From Cytophagales bacterium (lineage in GTDB: Bacteria; Bacteroidota; Bacteroidia; Cytophagales; UBA9547), in assembly GCA_013298205.1 (NCBI GenBank), contig JAAFJZ010000110.1:1-7691 (forward strand): 7,691 nucleotides of DNA. The letters are read 5' to 3'. The notes beneath the pieces are model-generated. The model saw only the letters and a list, made by a program, of their open reading frames with translations, searched no databases and had not been told where the DNA came from. This document shows, piece after piece, positions 6,946 to 7,691 of the stretch; positions within the stretch are counted from its first letter, which is position 1, and the number at the start of each line of letters is the position of its first letter. The position numbers were made by a program, and so were the translations under genes.

Positions 6946-6973
6946 AAACAAAGAATTTAATGCTGAAATAAAT
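6946..6973. repeat. 28-bp direct repeat, left copy
   Basis: This stretch matches 7118-7145 in 27 of 28 bases (the exception is 6961 T versus 7133 A). The right copy lies inside the 3' end of the minus-strand glycosyltransferase gene. Read on the minus strand, the left copy encodes the same residues, FISALNSLF, and the single mismatch is synonymous (GCA versus GCT, alanine). After it the reading runs LTCIN and stops. It is therefore a duplicated or displaced gene end. Confidence 0.75.
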
Positions 6974-7117
6974 GCTATACCGATTTCTAAAGCGTGAAGG
7001 ATAGAGCGAAAAGCCCGCAAGCGAGGCACGAAGCGCGGACTTGTAGCGATAGCCTGACCCTTGGGGCACGCCCAAGTTAAAAGCCTATATTGCTATTTTT
7101 TACTCATTTTTACGCTT
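6974..7117. repeat. GC-rich structured intergenic element, probable dispersed repeat
   Basis: Bases 6990-7080 are much richer in GC than the surrounding DNA and encode no protein. They contain an imperfect internal repeat (AGAGCGAAAAGCCCG near 7003 and GTAGCGATAGCCTG near 7043), an imperfect pairing of AAGCCCGC with GCGGACTT, and a perfect six-base stem, CTTGGG/CCCAAG (7060-7065 with 7071-7076). I recall similar AGCGAAAAGCCCGC and GGACTTGTAGCGATAGCC strings in intergenic repeats of Bacteroidota, but this is memory, not a search. The element lies between two convergent genes and is bracketed by 28-bp direct repeats. The last 18 bases of the interval are the 3' end of the minus-strand gene. Confidence 0.55.
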
Positions 7118-7691
7118 AAACAAAGAATTTAAAGCTGAAATAAATTTTGCTTCAGTTTGAGATTCCCATTTTATAAATTCCTGATAATCAGTTTTTTGAT
7201 TTTTTATATATTCCAAAAGCAAAGAAGGATTATATTCGTTGCTGGTTATACCTGCATTAGAATTTACAGCATCTATTGCGTTACATTGTTGCTCAAAATG
7301 GTTTCGAGTAGGAATCATGAGAATAGGTTTTTTCAAATACATGGCTTCACATATAGATTCAAACCCTGCCGAACTTATGTAGCCAGCACATGTGCGCATG
7401 TATTCCATAAAAAGCTTATCGTTTAAATGAAAAAAAGTAAGGTTGGGGTGGGGTTGAAATCCATTTTCCACTTTTTTATTATCCCAAAAAGCGAAAATTT
7501 TGGTTTCAGAATTATGTTTATGCCATTCTATCAAATCTTCACCATAGCCACTATTTACCATATAAGCTAATATATGTCCATGATTTTCAGGTATTTGTGT
7601 TTTAACCTCTTTGCGAATTAAAGGCGGTACAACAACCATTTTATCTTTTTTTACATCCTCTTCTTGTCGAAAAGAAAGTGCTAAAATTAAA
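7100..7691 (-). CDS. glycosyltransferase, C-terminal half (GT28/MurG-like fold), partial
   Basis: The frame stays open to the right edge of the window. The residues before the ATG at 7639 (ILALSFRQEEDVKKDK, then MVVVPPLIRKEV) read on smoothly, so that ATG is internal and the real start lies outside. About 197 residues are visible. They contain the C-terminal nucleotide-sugar binding half of a GT-B type glycosyltransferase: a hydrophobic strand followed by GHILAYMVNSGYGEDLI, then GYISSAGFESICEAMYLKKP and IPTRNHFEQQCNAI. The pattern aGfesicEa...P.l.iP....eQ..Na is characteristic of GT28/UDP-glycosyltransferase C-terminal domains, where the Glu and Gln contact the donor sugar nucleotide. Substrate cannot be told. 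No signal peptide is expected, and it should act in the cytoplasm or at the inner membrane. Its last codons carry a 28-bp sequence duplicated at 6946. It is convergent with the gene ending at 6901. Confidence 0.85.
   Translation of the reverse strand, partial: LILALSFRQEEDVKKDKMVVVPPLIRKEVKTQIPENHGHILAYMVNSGYGEDLIEWHKHNSETKIFAFWDNKKVENGFQPHPNLTFFHLNDKLFMEYMRTCAGYISSAGFESICEAMYLKKPILMIPTRNHFEQQCNAIDAVNSNAGITSNEYNPSLLLEYIKNQKTDYQEFIKWESQTEAKFISALNSLFKRKNE
7118..7145. repeat. 28-bp direct repeat, right copy, within the glycosyltransferase gene end
   Basis: This is the coding copy of the repeat described at 6946-6973. On the minus strand it encodes FISALNSLF, followed by KRKNE and the stop codon at 7100-7102. 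Confidence 0.75.

Noticed and set aside
6990..7080. tRNA or rRNA fragment in the GC-rich island
   Set aside because: No cloverleaf, T-loop (GTTCRAnYC) or CCA end is visible, and no conserved rRNA string is present.
7157..7426. 89-codon plus-strand open frame
   Set aside because: It is antisense to the recognisable glycosyltransferase domain.

Overview
The window comes from a low-GC member of the Bacteroidota, probably a Cytophagales- or Chitinophagales-like environmental bacterium. Support for this includes a C-terminal type IX secretion (T9SS) sorting domain, Bacteroidota-type lipoproteins and signal peptides ending in -AQ, start codons without Shine-Dalgarno sequences, and a promoter matching the Bacteroidota -33/-7 consensus. 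The lineage below phylum level is a guess. No phage, plasmid, CRISPR, tRNA or rRNA signature was seen.

Layout. Bases 1-232 hold a 24-bp hairpin terminator and an AT-rich leader. Bases 233-1512 are a broken surface-protein gene. Its first half carries a signal peptide and three GNVGIGT repeats. Its second half carries the rest of an endosialidase-chaperone (S74) domain, a coiled coil and a T9SS sorting domain. The halves lie in different frames, and the start of the S74 domain is missing. Bases 1560-3825 hold a small lipoprotein gene and, one base later, a complete subtilisin-like (S8) protease gene; the two look co-transcribed. Bases 3919-5145 encode a larger lipoprotein of the 'KGPF.NGS' type. 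A 22-bp hairpin at 5180-5227 then separates it from a minus-strand gene (5229-5728) that is split by a one-base frameshift in an A run. Across a divergent regulatory region with a perfect 20-bp dyad and a good promoter lies a plus-strand gene for a secreted protein with YD-like repeats (5828-6901). Bases 6902-7099 contain a GC-rich structured element flanked by 28-bp direct repeats, one of which is the 3' end of the next gene. The window ends inside a minus-strand glycosyltransferase gene whose start lies beyond the right edge.

How the genes work together. Nearly everything from 233 to 6901 is predicted to be exported: two lipoproteins, a secreted protease, a cell-surface adhesin-like protein and a periplasmic or secreted repeat protein. 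This looks like accessory cell-envelope gene content, with several signs of decay or recombination (two broken genes, and a duplicated gene end around a repeat). The tight pairing of the small lipocalin-like lipoprotein with the protease is the best candidate for a functional unit. Nothing in the window clearly shows a complete new defence or biosynthetic system.
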